Origin: Methylacidimicrobium sp. AP8
GTDB taxonomy: Bacteria; Verrucomicrobiota; Verrucomicrobiia; Methylacidiphilales; Methylacidiphilaceae
Assembly: GCF_903064525.1 (NCBI RefSeq)
Contig: NZ_LR797830.1
Coordinates: forward strand, 558,001 to 622,000
DNA length: 64,000 nucleotides
Direction: 5' to 3'
The notes beneath the pieces were generated by a model that saw only the letters and a program-made list of their open reading frames with translations, had not been told where the DNA came from and searched no databases. Each line of letters starts with the position of its first letter. The stretch's first letter is position 1. Shown here one piece after another: positions 11,783-19,425 of the stretch. The translations under genes were made by a program, and so were the position numbers.

Positions 11783-12048
11783 TCGGACATACTGCCATTA
11801 AACTTGCTATGTGTCCATATATTTTTTAGCTGCTGGCAACCCTTCGCGCAGCTTGCGCACAAAGCGTTCGTCAACTGCCGCAACTCGGCTGCCGGTTTGT
11901 CGGAGGGAGGCTCCTCCTCGCTCCTCAGCGCTTGGCGGAGAATTTCTCGGTGCTCGGCCTCGGCGGAGCGGCCGTGGCGGGCAGCTCGGCGCTTCAATCG
12001 AGCGATCAGCTCCTCATCCGGATTGCGCACATGCAGGTTTCCAGGCAT
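11779..12048 (-). pseudogene. FitA-like ribbon-helix-helix antitoxin, 3' end replaced
   Basis: 89-codon frame. The first 60 residues are a typical FitA/VapB-like ribbon-helix-helix antitoxin: LHVRNPDEELIARLKRRAAR, then HGRSAEAEHREILRQAL and KPAAELRQLT. After that the sequence (ALCASCAKGCQQLKNIW...) no longer resembles the family, and the stop overlaps the GTG of tnpA. No PIN-domain toxin (FitB/VapC) is visible next to it. The simplest reading is that the IS607 element inserted into the antitoxin's 3' part and separated or removed the toxin. The DNA-binding half could still be made. Confidence 0.7.
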
Positions 12049-12109
12049 CCAGCCCTCCGTTCCGTGAGAGCAGCGATCTTATTTTAAGGCCTTTGCGTCG
12101 AGCACAGGG

Positions 12110-12690
12110 CTCATGCGGATCGCATGCCAGGGAAGCGGCCGTCGCGATCCGCTCTGCCCTTGCCCGTGCCGACGGCGCTCTCCGGCGGCTTGCGCGATCG
12201 AACTGTCGGAACCGGCCAAGGAACGGTGCCGATTCCGAGCGGAAGGGAAAAGAGCGGGAAGGTCGCCGGGGAAGCGCCGAAGGCCGGCAGATTCCTTCGC
12301 CGGAGGAGAAGGCTGGGGCGCCGGAGCAAAGCAAGCTGACCGATCCCGAGAGCCGGCTGATGCGCAGGCGGCCGTGGATGATGCGGGCGGGACTGGCTCG
12401 GTGCTTTCGGAAGCTCGACGGCGATACGAGTTCGGGCTCGCCGATCGTCGCCGGGAGAAGCCCGTGGAATCTACCGACCCGTGGAGACACAAGATGCGGG
12501 AAAAGCTCGCCGGCCCGGAAGGCCGCCGCCTCCACGCGCGACGCAAGCAGACGGTCGAGCCGGTCTTCGGGATCCGCAAATCGGCCATGGGCTTCCGGGC
12601 GTTTCGGCTCCGCAGGCAAGCCAAAGTCCGGGGCGAACGGTCGCCGGTCTGCTTGGCGTACGACTTCCAGCGCCTTTGGAAGCTAGCGGC
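12110..12690 (+). pseudogene. IS1182-like transposase relic (C-terminal part, deleted and frameshifted)
   Basis: Two frames carry pieces of a DDE transposase of the IS1182/IS4-like group. QSKLTDPESRLM near 12335-12365 lies in one frame. AQAAVDDA near 12362 and the C-terminal block KMREKLAGPEGRRLHARRKQ, then TVEPVFGIRKSAMGFRAFRL and CLAYDFQRLWKL, lie in another. The usual segment between the first two motifs is missing and the catalytic N-terminal part is absent. It is non-functional. A MITE-like inverted repeat begins inside its last codons. Confidence 0.78.
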
Positions 12691-12868
12691 CATTTCTCAC
12701 AAGCTTTCTCCTACGGCTTGCAAAACGGGCTCCTCTGCTTCGCTCCCGCTTGGTTTTCCATCCTCGCAGTATGTCTTCATACAGCTCCGGTGGAAAACCT
12801 GCGCCCGCCTCGCACCCAAGCCCATTTGCGGCGCCTCGGCTACGAAATTTGTGAGAAATGGCCGCTAG
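12683..12868. mobile_element. MITE-like element with perfect 20-bp inverted ends
   Basis: CTAGCGGCCATTTCTCACAA at 12683-12702 is exactly repeated in inverted orientation at 12849-12868. The outermost CTAG is itself a palindrome and could be a 4-bp target duplication, leaving 16-bp terminal repeats around a 178-bp non-coding element. The interior holds no gene. The stretch from 12869 to the next gene (about 250 bases) also shows no gene. Confidence 0.6.
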
Positions 12869-13114
12869 TGAGCCCTCGCATTACTAGCTGGATCGAAGGC
12901 CGTCCTTCGCTTTCCTCGTGCTGCCACTGCCATGCAGGCGCTTGCGGAAACAGAGAAAGCGATTTGCCGTGCCTGGGCGGCGCCGGGGAACGTAATTAAG
13001 CATTTGTCCTGACCGTCGCGCCCGCCAAGGCGCGGCGTGCCGACTCGTTGGAGTCTCGTGCGCGTAGAAGCGATGGGAGATGTAAGGGAGAAAGGATGCC
13101 CACCCGGATGCCGC

Positions 13115-14029
13115 ATGGGACGCATGTTCAGGCTCTGCTTCGTCTTCTTCCTCCTGCTCTGGATGGAACCCTGCGCCATTCTCGCAGATCCGGCCTTCTA
13201 CCCCGGGGAAGAGATCGCCGCGCAAGACCTTGTGGAGACGATGAATGCGCAGGAAGTCGGGAAGGATTGGCTCGGAAGGTGGCGCAGGATGACCATCGAG
13301 ACCCGCGCGAGGCAGACGCGCTGGCTGACCCCGCTCGTCACGGAAACGCCCCGCTTGGAGCAGCGCATCCGGTACGACATCTACGACGAAACGCTCCCCG
13401 ACGGGAAGAAAAGGTGGAACTTCGGCAACCAGAAAGGTGTGAACGTGATCGTGGCTCCCACCCTGGAAGTGGCCGCCGCGCTCCCGAACTACCTCTACTA
13501 TCCGGGAGCGGGCCAGAAAGATGGGTTCGGAGGCCAGGTTTTCATGGTGAAAAACCGGATCATGGCCTCTCCGGAGGCGCAGAAGAACTACGTGCTCAGC
13601 GTCATGCTCATCGCACTCACCCCGACGGGCACGCAGCCCGGAGTAGCGGAACACTGGGTTTGGACCCCTTTCGTCACCTTCGGCAAGGGGTGGGGCCGCT
13701 TCGACTTCATGGTGAATTTGGGAACTTCGTGGGCCGACGGGGACAACAAGCAGCTCGGGAGCCCGATCATCTGGAACGTGGCGCTCCAATATCGGTTCGG
13801 AGTCATCTGCCCGACGATCGAGCTCAACTCGCATCCGTCGATGAGCGAATTTTACTTTTTCGGCCAGCCGGGTCTCTTCGTCACTCCGGAAGTGTTGATC
13901 GGCCGTTTCCACTTCCGGGACGACTACAGCCTCTATTTCGGGATCGGTTACCAGATGGCGCTCGATGCGGCGACAGTGCAGGCCGACTACGCGAACGCGT
14001 TCGTTGTGAAATTCCACCTTCTTTTTTGA
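13115..14029 (+). CDS. Predicted outer-membrane beta-barrel protein, tandem family copy 1
   Basis: 304 residues. A signal peptide (MFRLCFVFFLLLWMEPCAILA) precedes the mature start DPAFYPGEE. I took ATG 13115; an in-frame ATG at 13124 is equally good. Family hallmarks are AAQDLVE, the W-x-R-MT-x-ET block, RLEQRIRYD-x-YDE, FMVKNRIMASPE, EHWVWTP, FGKGWG-x-FDFMVNLGTSWADGD, and YFGIGYQ. The protein ends VKFHLLF; a terminal Phe after alternating hydrophobic residues is the classic outer-membrane barrel insertion signal. It resembles loosely the 'transporter'/phenol-degradation-protein type of barrel. The substrate is unknown. Confidence 0.75.
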   Translation: MGRMFRLCFVFFLLLWMEPCAILADPAFYPGEEIAAQDLVETMNAQEVGKDWLGRWRRMTIETRARQTRWLTPLVTETPRLEQRIRYDIYDETLPDGKKRWNFGNQKGVNVIVAPTLEVAAALPNYLYYPGAGQKDGFGGQVFMVKNRIMASPEAQKNYVLSVMLIALTPTGTQPGVAEHWVWTPFVTFGKGWGRFDFMVNLGTSWADGDNKQLGSPIIWNVALQYRFGVICPTIELNSHPSMSEFYFFGQPGLFVTPEVLIGRFHFRDDYSLYFGIGYQMALDAATVQADYANAFVVKFHLLF

Positions 14030-14221
14030 GGCCGTTCGGGGTGCGGCGGGCCCGAAAGGGCAGACTTGTGATTACCGGTACCGGAACGTAAGCTCGACCC
14101 AAGTCGGCGGATACTCCAAAAAGCTGTGGTCGAGCCTTCTCCTTCTACCTGCGGCAACAACCGGGAAGGCTCCGAACGGAAGCTCGCGCAGGCATTAAGG
14201 CTCCGCTAAGTTTACGGCCCC

Positions 14222-15406
14222 ATGAAGTGGCGAACCCTAATTCATCGCTACGTCGTGGGTTCCCGGGGATATCCTTCCCGACAATCCCTCGATCCCGCAG
14301 CCGCGCTTCGGGCTTGCGAGGGACGGCGCCGTCGCCGTCGCGGCCGCCTCCGGAAAGGGGTGCGGGATCAGCCCGGAGTCGGAGGACGCGGAGCGCGGGG
14401 CGGGACAGGAGCATCCCGCAAAGCGGGCGGGGCTGCGCGTTCGCCGGCGCGATCCAGGAAACGCCGCCGAGTCCGGCTTGGGGCCTCCCGGGGCTCTATT
14501 CGCTGGGTTCTCTTTTTCCTCTTTTTTTTCCCGATCTTCGAAGGAAGCACCGCGCTGCGGGCGGACCCGGTCTTCTACCCGGGCGTGGAAGTCGCGGCCC
14601 AGGATCTTGTCGAAGCGATGAACGACCAGAGCCCCGGGAAGGATTGGCTCGGTCGCTGGCGCCGGATGACGATCGAGACGCGCGAAAAGCAGACGCATTG
14701 GCTGACGCCGATCGTCACCGAAACCCCCCGCCTGGAGCAGCGGATCCGGTATGATGTCTACGACGAGACATTGCCGACCGGAAACAAGAAGTGGAACATC
14801 GGGGCGGGGAAAGGAGTGAACGTAATCATCGCTCCTACGATGGAGGCTGCTATCTCGCTTCCGCAGTATCTCTACTTCCCCGGGCATGGGGCGAACGACG
14901 GGTTCCGCGGCGAAAGCTTCATGGTCAAGAACCGCATCATGGCTTCGCCGGAGACGGAGAAGAACTACGTCTTTTCCGTCATGCTCGAGGCTCTTTCGCC
15001 GACCGGAACGCAGCCGGGGATCGCCGAGCACTGGATCTGGACGCCGATAGTCACGTTCGGTAAGGGATGGGGAAAGTTCGACTTCATGGTGAACCTCGGG
15101 ACGTCCTGGGCCGACGGCGATAACCGGCAGCTGGGGAGTCCCATCATTTGGAACCTGGCGCTTCAGTATCGCTTCGGCGTCATCTGCCCGACCATCGAGC
15201 TCAATTCGCATCCGTCGGTAACCGAGTTTTATTTTTTCGGCCAGCCGGGCCTCTTCGTGACCCCGGAGGTCTTGATCGGACGCTTCCATTTCCGCGATCA
15301 CTACAGCCTCTATTTCGGGATCGGCTATCAGATAGCGCTGGACGCGGCGACCGTGCAGTCACAGTATGCCAATGCGGTCGTCGCCAAGTTCCATCTTCTT
15401 TTTTGA
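14222..15406 (+). CDS. Predicted outer-membrane beta-barrel protein, tandem family copy 2
   Basis: Closest relative of copy 1. The mature part runs from DPVFYPGVEVAAQDLVE to the terminal KFHLLF. The hydrophobic export signal (WVLFFLFFFPIF) starts about 98 residues after the first ATG at 14222, behind an improbable Arg-rich stretch. The true start is therefore probably further in (for instance GTG 14360), but no ideal codon is visible. It carries the same blocks as copy 1: RLEQRIRYDVYDE, FMVKNRIMASPE, FGKGWGKFDFMVNLGTSWAD and ICPTIELNSHPSVTEFYFF. The 60 bases after the stop are also conserved after the relic copy at 16806, showing segmental duplication. Confidence 0.7.
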   Translation: MKWRTLIHRYVVGSRGYPSRQSLDPAAALRACEGRRRRRRGRLRKGVRDQPGVGGRGARGGTGASRKAGGAARSPARSRKRRRVRLGASRGSIRWVLFFLFFFPIFEGSTALRADPVFYPGVEVAAQDLVEAMNDQSPGKDWLGRWRRMTIETREKQTHWLTPIVTETPRLEQRIRYDVYDETLPTGNKKWNIGAGKGVNVIIAPTMEAAISLPQYLYFPGHGANDGFRGESFMVKNRIMASPETEKNYVFSVMLEALSPTGTQPGIAEHWIWTPIVTFGKGWGKFDFMVNLGTSWADGDNRQLGSPIIWNLALQYRFGVICPTIELNSHPSVTEFYFFGQPGLFVTPEVLIGRFHFRDHYSLYFGIGYQIALDAATVQSQYANAVVAKFHLLF

Positions 15407-15639
15407 TCTTCGCTCTCGCTCCGCCGCGATCCGAAAAACGCGTGCAACCGTCGATCGGTTCGCGTGTTCATAGCGGCCATGCATGTGCGCAGAGATAATA
15501 AAAGCCCGGACTCCTTTCCTGAGTCTCGCTTGCCGGAGCGGTAATCGTTGGAGCGAGGACTCTTGTTCTTCCACCGCTCCCCATCTCCTCCGCACGCGCG
15601 GAGGCTCCTCCGGGAAGCTCCCGGGTTGGGGGGGTAGGA

Positions 15640-16559
15640 CTGGCGGCCGCTTGCTTCAGGGTCGTCATTGCATTCCTGTTTTTTGTTTGCTCCCCGCAGG
15701 GTCGAGCGGATTCGGTCTTTTATCCGGGCGAGGAGATCGCGGCCCAGGACCTTGTGGAGTCGTTGAACGATCGGGGGCCCGGCGCAAGCGGGTACGACAG
15801 CTGACAGCTGGCATCGGATGACCGCGGAGACCGAGGAGCGCCAGCCGAGCTGGATGAACCCGATCGTGACGACCCCATCCCGGATCGGGAACGCCGTCCG
15901 GTACGACGTCTACGACCAGACGGTGAGCAACGGGCGTAAGAAGTACGACTTCGGCGCGGGAAAAGGAGTGAGCCTGATCGTAATGCCGACGGATCAATTC
16001 AGCTTTCCCTTGCCGAACTATATCTACGAACCGGGAACGGCAGCCGGAACCGGCTGGCGGGGTGCGGCGCTTCAGTGGAGGCACCGGATCATGGCCTCGG
16101 CGGAAAATCAGAAGAATTATGTCTTCTCGGTCCAGCTGGCCGCGCTTTCGCCGACCGGCGACATCCCGAGCGTGGAGAACCATTGGGTCTGGACCCCCAT
16201 GTTGCTCTTCGGAAAGGGGTGGGGAAACTTCGACTTCCTTGTAAACCTCCGGACCCAATGGGCGGATGGGGACGACCGCAAGCTGTCGTCCCCCATTATT
16301 TGGAATGCGGCCTTCGAATACCGGATCGGCTGTATCCCCCCCCTGCATCGAGTTCAGTTCCGAGGCCGCCGTGAGCGCATTCGAGGTCTTCGGGCCTCCC
16401 GGATTTTTTGTTCTGCCCGAGCTCCTCGTCGGGCTCTTCGACCTCCGGGAGGACCTGTCTTGCTCCTTTGGGCTCGGTTACCAAGTCGGATTGAATAAAT
16501 CGACAATCGATACCAAGTACGGCAACGCCCTCATCGTTAAATGGAGCCTGTTGTTTTGA
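15640..16559 (+). pseudogene. Outer-membrane barrel family copy 3, two frameshifts
   Basis: The signal-peptide-like VVIAFLFFVCSPQGRA and the mature start DSVFYPGEEIAAQDLVESLN are readable, but the frame hits TGA at 15801 (AGC TGA). The cause is a tandem duplication of GACAGCT (15796-15802 and 15803-15809); removing one copy gives AGC-GGG-TAC-GAC-AGC-TGG-CAT-CGG and restores the family sequence. Past it the frame runs from MTAETEERQ to FEYRIGCIPP, then breaks again at an eight-C run (16336-16343). Seven Cs would continue into PCIEFSSEAAVSAFEVF and the proper end IVKWSLLF. No clear start codon is visible. Confidence 0.85.
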
Positions 16560-16639
16560 TTGCCGGCGGGCTCCCTGCGCGCCGATCGAGGACACAGCCC
16601 CCGGCGGGCGCCTCTCGCAAAGCGGGAGAGCCGAGCTTA

Positions 16640-16805
16640 TTTGAGCCGGTCGCGCCTCTTCGCCCCAGGAGGCCCGGATCGGGCGCTTTCGCTTCGGCGA
16701 TCAGCAGAGTCCCTATTCCGGGAGCCACTATCCGATGGCGCCGGACGCCCGGCCGTGGAGGCAGAGCATCCCGATGCGATAGGGGCCGAGTCCCCCTTCT
16801 TTTTT
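16640..16805 (+). pseudogene. 3' relic of a fifth barrel-family copy
   Basis: The bases from about 16650 to 16805 align with the last 150 bases of copy 2 (GCCTCTTCG..., CGGATCGGGCGCTTTCGCTTC, ...CTATTCCGGGA..., ending CCTTCTTTTTT) with many small indels. The next 70 bases match the region after copy 2, including GCAACC-x-TCGATCGGTTC. It is too decayed to be read as protein. Confidence 0.55.
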
Positions 16806-17078
16806 ACGATCCGCCCTCTCGCGCCGGACCGACCCGGAGAAAATGCATGCAACCATCGATCGGTTCCCGGGTTTATCCCGGAAATACATCCAGCAAACGG
16901 GAAAGGGACCCGCATCGTGTCGGAGGGTTCCGGACGAGAAGGCCGTAGCTCCCCGATGCCGCAGGGTGGGGAGACAGGCTGCGGACGGGAAAGCGAAAGA
17001 CGGTTCGCCGCGATAAGACCCCTCTTGGTCTGGTTCCTGCTTTCCCAGCCGAAATCCTCCGAACAAGGATCCTTCCCG

Positions 17079-18056
17079 TTGACCTTTCCCGCACGCAACC
17101 CCTCTCCGTGGGGCCTTCCCTGGAACCCTGAGGGCCTAAAGGCGGGATTCGGGGTCGCTTTTCTCTGGGCCACGGCGATTGCGTTTTTTGCGTGTCCATG
17201 CCGGAGCCGAGCGGACCCGGTTTTCTACCCGGGGGAGGAGATCGCTGCTCAAGACCTTGTGGAGTCGATGAACGATCAGGAGCCCGGCACAAGCTGGTTC
17301 GACAAGTGGCACCGGATGACCGCGGAGACCAAGGAGCGTCAGACGAATTGGATGACCCCGCTGGTCACGACGACCTCCCGGCTGGAGCAGCGTATTCGCT
17401 ATGACGTCTATGACGAGACACTGGGGAACGGCAATAAGAAGTATGACTTCGGCGCGGGAAAAGGGGTGAGCCTGATCGTGATGCCGACCGACCAATTTAC
17501 TTTTTCCCTGCCGAACTATATCTACGAGCCAGGAGTCGCTGCTTCCACTGGATGGCGCGGCGAGGTCCTTCAGTGGAGGCACCGGATCATGGCCTCGCCG
17601 GAAAACCAGAAGAATTACGTCTTCTCGGTTCAGCTGGCCGCGCTTTCGCCTACCGGCGACATCCCGAGCGTGGAAAACCATTGGGTGTGGACCCCCATGC
17701 TGCTCTTCGGAAAGGGTTGGGGGAACTTCAACTTCATCGTGAACCTAGGGACCCAGTGGGCGGATGGAGACAACAGCAAGCTGTCGTCACCTATCATTTG
17801 GAATGCGGCCTTCGAATACCGGATCGGTCGTTTTACGCCTTGCGTCGAGTTTAATTCCCAGTCTTCCGTTACCCCTTACTTGGTCTTTGGACCGCCGGGG
17901 CTCTTCGTGACGCCCGAGCTTTTGATCGGCCGGTTCACCCTCAAGGAGGATCTTCGCTACTACTTCGGGATCGGCTACCAGATCGCCCTGGAGCATTCGA
18001 CGATCGAGGAGAAATACGCCAATGCGCTCATCGCCAAATTTCACCTGCTTTTCTAG
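17079..18056 (+). CDS. Predicted outer-membrane beta-barrel protein, tandem family copy 4
   Basis: About 325 residues if started at TTG 17079, which has AAGGA upstream and gives a plausible leader with the hydrophobic run VAFLWATAIAFFACPC. The open frame continues far upstream to 16560 but there it crosses the relic copy, so that part is not credible. Mature blocks: DPVFYPGEEIAAQDLVESMN, RMTAETKERQTNWMTPLVTT, RLEQRIRYDVYDETLGNG, VLQWRHRIMASPENQKNYVF, SVENHWVWTPMLLFGKGWGN and FNFIVNLGTQWADGD, with C-terminus IAKFHLLF. It is closest to broken copy 3. Function unknown; expected in the outer membrane. Confidence 0.72.
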   Translation: MTFPARNPSPWGLPWNPEGLKAGFGVAFLWATAIAFFACPCRSRADPVFYPGEEIAAQDLVESMNDQEPGTSWFDKWHRMTAETKERQTNWMTPLVTTTSRLEQRIRYDVYDETLGNGNKKYDFGAGKGVSLIVMPTDQFTFSLPNYIYEPGVAASTGWRGEVLQWRHRIMASPENQKNYVFSVQLAALSPTGDIPSVENHWVWTPMLLFGKGWGNFNFIVNLGTQWADGDNSKLSSPIIWNAAFEYRIGRFTPCVEFNSQSSVTPYLVFGPPGLFVTPELLIGRFTLKEDLRYYFGIGYQIALEHSTIEEKYANALIAKFHLLF

Positions 18057-18081
18057 ACGAAACCTCTAAGAAAGAAGGATC

Positions 18082-19401
18082 ATGTCTGCGCGGTTGGCAG
18101 CGGCGGGGATCGGACTCGCGCTTTTCCTCCTGCCCTGGACGACCCCGGGCGGCGCGGCCGATCGCGCCGCCTTCGACCGCTGCTTGCGCGAGGGCGATCT
18201 CCTGGGAGCCTCCCAGGAGGCCCGGAACTTGCCTAAGCGCGATCCGAACGATGCTTTTGCCTGGAAAAAGCTGGGATGGTTCGAGCTCATGGAAAACCGG
18301 CTCCCGGAAGCCCGTGTCCACTTGCGGCGCGCGCTTACGCTCGATCCGTCGGACCGGGAGAGCAAAGCGCTCCTCTCGCTTGCCTGGTATCGGACGGGGG
18401 AGCTGAGCCAGTCCGCGGCGATTCAGGATGACCTCGGGTTCGCCGCTCTGGCCGAGCTGGTGGCGACGCTCGAGCCGGAAGCCTATGCGCTGGAAGGGTC
18501 GACTTCGGTCCGGCTCGGCCTGCTTCCCAACTCGCGGCGGCCGAAGTTCCCGGTGCGCGTCAACGGGAAGGAGGCCCAGTTCTTCCTTGATACGCGGGGA
18601 GGCATGAGCGCGGTCAATGACACCGTCGCGCGGGCGGCGAAGGTCGAACGGCTGCGGAACAATTTTCTCCAGTTTTGGTTTTGGGCCGCCGGAAAGTGGT
18701 CGGTCAAGAATCGTTTCGGACGGATCGATACGCTGGACTTGGGATCGATGCAGGTCCGCCGGGTCCCCGTGCTTCTGCCCAACTGGAAGGGGTTGGTGGA
18801 CGGCCTGCTCGGAACCGATTTCCTCTCGCATTTCCAAACGACGATCGACTACCCCCGAAGGGAACTCTTTCTCCGTAGGGCCGACCGGGGACGGGCGGAA
18901 GCCCGGCGCGCGGAGGACAACCCGGGAACGCGACGTGTCGTGCTCCCGTTCTTTTGGACTCCCGGGGGGCAGATCGTGCTGCAAGGACGCGTCGACGGCA
19001 CGGATGCGATCTTCCTGTTGGACACCCTTGCCGTGGGGCGGCCGGTTACCCTCTCACGCCGGCTGATCCACCGAGCGCATCTTCCCGCGCACGGCGGCTA
19101 CATCATCAGCTTGCGGCGAGCGGGCCTCTTTCCGCGGGTCTACACGGAAGTCCGGGAGCTGCGGATCGGCCCCATCGTCCAAAGCGAGCAGAAGGCGGAT
19201 ATCGGCACGATGTACGATTTCCCCCCTGCCATCGACCATATGCAGGGGTTCCCGATCGACGGCATCCTGGGAGTCGCCTTCTTTCAAGGGTATCGGGTAA
19301 CCTTGGATTTCCAGCACATGCGTGTCATTCTCGAGCCCTCGGAGAGCAAAGGCGCGACGGAAGGACCGGCGTGCGCTGCGAAGCCCGTCGCGGAGCGGTA
19401 G
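18082..19401 (+). CDS. Exported TPR protein with two retropepsin-like domains
   Basis: 439 residues with a signal peptide (LAAAGIGLALFLLPW...). Residues about 30-110 form TPR-like helices (DAFAWKKLGWFELMENRLPE, then ARVHLRRALTLDP). Two aspartyl-protease-like modules follow: FPVRVNGKEAQFFLDTRGG (D170) with LLGTDFLSHFQTTIDYPRRE, and IVLQGRVDGTDAIFLLDTLA (D314) with ILGVAFFQGYRVTLDF. Retropepsin-fold enzymes need DTG or DSG at each active centre; here the motifs read DTR and DTL, so catalysis is doubtful. It starts 25 bases after the last barrel gene and may share its transcript. It likely acts in the periplasm or outer membrane. Confidence 0.75.
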   Translation: MSARLAAAGIGLALFLLPWTTPGGAADRAAFDRCLREGDLLGASQEARNLPKRDPNDAFAWKKLGWFELMENRLPEARVHLRRALTLDPSDRESKALLSLAWYRTGELSQSAAIQDDLGFAALAELVATLEPEAYALEGSTSVRLGLLPNSRRPKFPVRVNGKEAQFFLDTRGGMSAVNDTVARAAKVERLRNNFLQFWFWAAGKWSVKNRFGRIDTLDLGSMQVRRVPVLLPNWKGLVDGLLGTDFLSHFQTTIDYPRRELFLRRADRGRAEARRAEDNPGTRRVVLPFFWTPGGQIVLQGRVDGTDAIFLLDTLAVGRPVTLSRRLIHRAHLPAHGGYIISLRRAGLFPRVYTEVRELRIGPIVQSEQKADIGTMYDFPPAIDHMQGFPIDGILGVAFFQGYRVTLDFQHMRVILEPSESKGATEGPACAAKPVAER

Positions 19402-19425
19402 CTCGGAAGCCGAAAGTGGAGGAGG

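Larger units (their letters stand above)
9541..11865 (-). mobile_element. IS607-family element (tnpA broken, tnpB-related intact)
   Basis: Region holding a serine-recombinase tnpA and a TnpB-related gene in the same orientation, the layout of IS607 elements. Such elements have no terminal inverted repeats and make no target duplication, so the ends are approximate. One end lies between the tnpA start and the point (near 11868) where the neighbouring antitoxin stops looking like its family. The other end lies between the tnpB stop at 9599 and tRNA-Gln. Confidence 0.75.

Noticed and set aside
13048-14091. Alternative frame over barrel copy 1 with the best Shine-Dalgarno (GGGAGAAAGG before ATG 13096)
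   Set aside because: The strong ribosome site leads into a low-complexity frame; the conserved family sequence is in another frame. It leaves the true start of copy 1 somewhat uncertain.
16842-16872. Similarity between ATGCATGCAACCATCGATCG near 16843 and the start of murC at 40534 (ATGCATGCAACATTGACCGG)
   Set aside because: Short, imperfect and in unrelated contexts; I could not exclude chance and found no wider repeat around it.
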